The notes under the pieces: generated by a model
What the model was told of the DNA's origin: nothing
What the model saw: the letters and a program-made list of their open reading frames with translations, nothing else
The model's database searches: none
Translations under genes and position numbers: made by a program
Shown here: positions 62,543 to 64,000 of the stretch, one piece after another
Layout: every line of letters begins with the position of its first letter
Numbering within the stretch: the stretch's first letter is position 1
From: Chloroherpetonaceae bacterium
GTDB taxonomy: Bacteria > Bacteroidota > Chlorobiia > Chlorobiales > Thermochlorobacteraceae
Direction: 5' to 3'
Length of the DNA: 64,000 bases
Assembly (NCBI GenBank): GCA_025056565.1
Contig: JANWWA010000002.1
Coordinates: 62,001 to 126,000 of the forward strand

Positions 62543-64000
62543 TTATGACTTTTCTTCAGGACCGTTGCCATTGCCAATACGCAACTGAATAGTCTTATCA
62601 GCTAAATCCATTGCTTCTTTTTCGGAGATAACTTGACGCACAAGGTCAGGGAAAAGTTCCGCAAAGCGTCCATGCGGTCGGAATGCCAACTCTCTGGGAG
62701 AGCCGGACTCGCAAATTCTGCCCTTATCGAGCACAAAAACCGTCTCAGAGCGACGAATGAGCTCAGCGTCATGTGAGATGTCGATAATCGTCCAGCATCG
62801 CTCTGCATAGAGTGCTTGAATAAGTTGCAGTTTAGTGCGCTCTTCTAAGCCACCGAAGGCTTCGTCGAGAATAAGAATGCACGGTTTGCTAATGATGGTG
62901 CGCGCAAAAATGATGCGTCGGATAAGTCCCAGCGGCACATTGTTACCAGTAGAGGTCAGCATCGTATTGAGCCGATTGGGCAAGGCGCGCACGGCATCAT
63001 ACATCTGAGCAACTCGAAGTGCCCAATCGAATTGCTCTTTCGGGAAGTGCCGACCCATTAAGATGTTTTCCTCGATTGTGCCTTCGAAAATCTCATTTTC
63101 GGCGAGCACAATGCCGACGGTTTTGCGCAAATCTGCAAGACTAAGACGCATAATGTCATATCCGCCGAACTCAATGAGCCCTTTGCTGGGCGGATAGATG
63201 CCTACCAAGAGTGATGCGAGCGTGGTTTTACCCGCTCCACTCTCACCCACAAGGCTGACACGTGCACCACTGCGAATGTAGAGCGAGAGGTGATTAAAAA
63301 CCTGATGACCATCAGGATAGCTAAATGAGACATCCGTGATGCGAATGTCTGGAGGCGTCTCCGACCACTTGATGCTGACTTCTGTGTGTCGTGGCGCTTC
63401 AAGGGGCTTATCAATCAGATATGACAGCTTGTCAATAGCGGTAAGCAAATCATAGTGTTCCGCAAATTGCGAAACCAGCTTCTCGATCGAGCCAAGCATA
63501 GCCACAATAACAAGCTCTGCAGCGACCAGCTGACCAATAGATAGCTGACCTTGAATAACAAGCGAGCCACCAATACCGAGCACACCTACAATTGCAAATG
63601 CTCTAAAGACCACAGAACCTGTAATCTGGCGTGCGACCACCATAAAGTGCTTGTGGCGTGCTTTCATATACTCTGTGCCGATTTCATCAACACGCTGGTA
63701 AATGAAGTCAGGATTAGCAAAGAGCTTGAAGCTGGTCTGGCAGCGCCCAATTTCTTCGAGCCATGAGGCAAGAGCATACTTTTTCTTGGATTCCTTAATG
63801 CTGGTAACAAGCCCGCCACGCCCCAACACGAAGACCAAGATCGGCACAAAGGCAATCAAACTGAGGTTGAAGAGAATGAAAAATGGGTGATAAATAGCCA
63901 AGAGGAAGAGTCCAATCACCATAACCAGCGTGGCGCTCACTCCGTCAAGCAAAAACTTACCGACGGTTTTCTGAATGGTCAGCACATCGAAGAAGCGGTT
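62543..64000 (-). CDS. ABC exporter with fused membrane and ATPase domains (partial, degenerate signature)
   Basis: At least 485 residues; the frame is open to the last base, so the N-terminus lies outside. The visible TM part begins NRFFDVLTIQKTVGKFLLDG, matching HlyB/LapB-like type I exporters. In the ATPase domain Walker A is GESGAGKTTL and Walker B is CILILDEAFGG, with the H-loop in IDISHDAEL. The usual LSGGQ signature is not seen: the equivalent region reads NNVPLGLIRRIIFART, and the Q-loop reads VLAENEIFEGT. This divergence recurs with the intact catalytic Glu, so the protein may be active but is atypical. It is operonic with hlyD. Confidence 0.88.
   Translation of the reverse strand, partial: NRFFDVLTIQKTVGKFLLDGVSATLVMVIGLFLLAIYHPFFILFNLSLIAFVPILVFVLGRGGLVTSIKESKKKYALASWLEEIGRCQTSFKLFANPDFIYQRVDEIGTEYMKARHKHFMVVARQITGSVVFRAFAIVGVLGIGGSLVIQGQLSIGQLVAAELVIVAMLGSIEKLVSQFAEHYDLLTAIDKLSYLIDKPLEAPRHTEVSIKWSETPPDIRITDVSFSYPDGHQVFNHLSLYIRSGARVSLVGESGAGKTTLASLLVGIYPPSKGLIEFGGYDIMRLSLADLRKTVGIVLAENEIFEGTIEENILMGRHFPKEQFDWALRVAQMYDAVRALPNRLNTMLTSTGNNVPLGLIRRIIFARTIISKPCILILDEAFGGLEERTKLQLIQALYAERCWTIIDISHDAELIRRSETVFVLDKGRICESGSPRELAFRPHGRFAELFPDLVRQVISEKEAMDLADKTIQLRIGNGNGPEEKS

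Noticed and set aside
1-64000. Search for CRISPR arrays, tRNA/rRNA genes, transposases, integrases and att sites
   Set aside because: No regularly spaced repeats, no recognisable tRNA or rRNA sequences and no transposase- or integrase-like ORF were seen.

Overview
The window is a gene-dense, roughly 50% G+C bacterial chromosome segment with no rRNA, tRNA, CRISPR array, insertion sequence or phage module that I can see, and no gene-free stretch longer than 300 bases. The gene content points to a Gram-negative member of the Bacteroidota/Chlorobiota/Ignavibacteriota group. The signs are lpxA (lipid A), type IX secretion (T9SS) markers (a giant C25 peptidase with a T9SS-type C-terminal domain and a PorV-like outer membrane protein), a DUF2723 membrane protein, DUF58/BatA-type genes, and a succinate dehydrogenase with two membrane subunits. 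This placement is inferred from gene families, not from a marker-gene phylogeny. A Chlorobiota-like aerobe or facultative aerobe would fit.

Layout. 1-4.4 kb: the 3' part of a PBP2 gene, convergent mutL, and a TIGR01777 epimerase. 4.5-7.2 kb: a membrane histidine kinase and a two-receiver response regulator, ended by a small terminator. 7.3-10.9 kb: scpA, a DUF1015 gene, yajC and carA. 11.1-14.4 kb: sdhC, sdhD, a Uma2-type gene and sdhA, ended by a strong bidirectional terminator, with no sdhB. 14.4-23.6 kb (minus): an operon of DUF58, BatA-like, DUF4175-like and a large membrane protein, then a CtpA-type protease and a methyltransferase. 23.7-33.9 kb (plus): a tight five-gene operon of a GT2 glycosyltransferase, an O-antigen ligase/polymerase-like protein, a 1845-residue C25 (PorU-like) peptidase and two GT4 glycosyltransferases. 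33.9-41.5 kb: rqcH-like (minus), then DUF547, dCMP deaminase, an unknown helical protein, ribD and a WD40 protein.

41.6-51.7 kb (minus): a nine-gene run of porV-like, ribE, methyltransferase, ATP-grasp, PhyH-type oxygenase, hemW, DUF2723, a 2OG-Fe(II) oxygenase and lpxA, most spaced by a few bases or overlapping. 51.8-54.2 kb: a small twin-repeat protein, a secreted PepSY-like repeat protein and a DUF4159 protein. 54.3-57.2 kb: three consecutive UbiA-superfamily genes, the first with degenerate active-site motifs, closed by a clear terminator. 57.3-59.5 kb: comF, rsmE and a fumarylacetoacetase-family gene. 59.5-64 kb (minus): a type I-like export set (ABC protein cut by the window end, HlyD adaptor, TolC-type protein).

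The recurring theme is the cell envelope. A T9SS sortase candidate sits inside a polysaccharide operon, a PorV-like protein heads an operon that also holds a putative protein O-glycosyltransferase (DUF2723) and lpxA, and there are a three-gene prenyltransferase cluster and an exporter with an unusual ATPase. The best candidates for undescribed biology are the sortase-glycan operon, the triple UbiA operon, the porV-led operon and the small twin-repeat protein.
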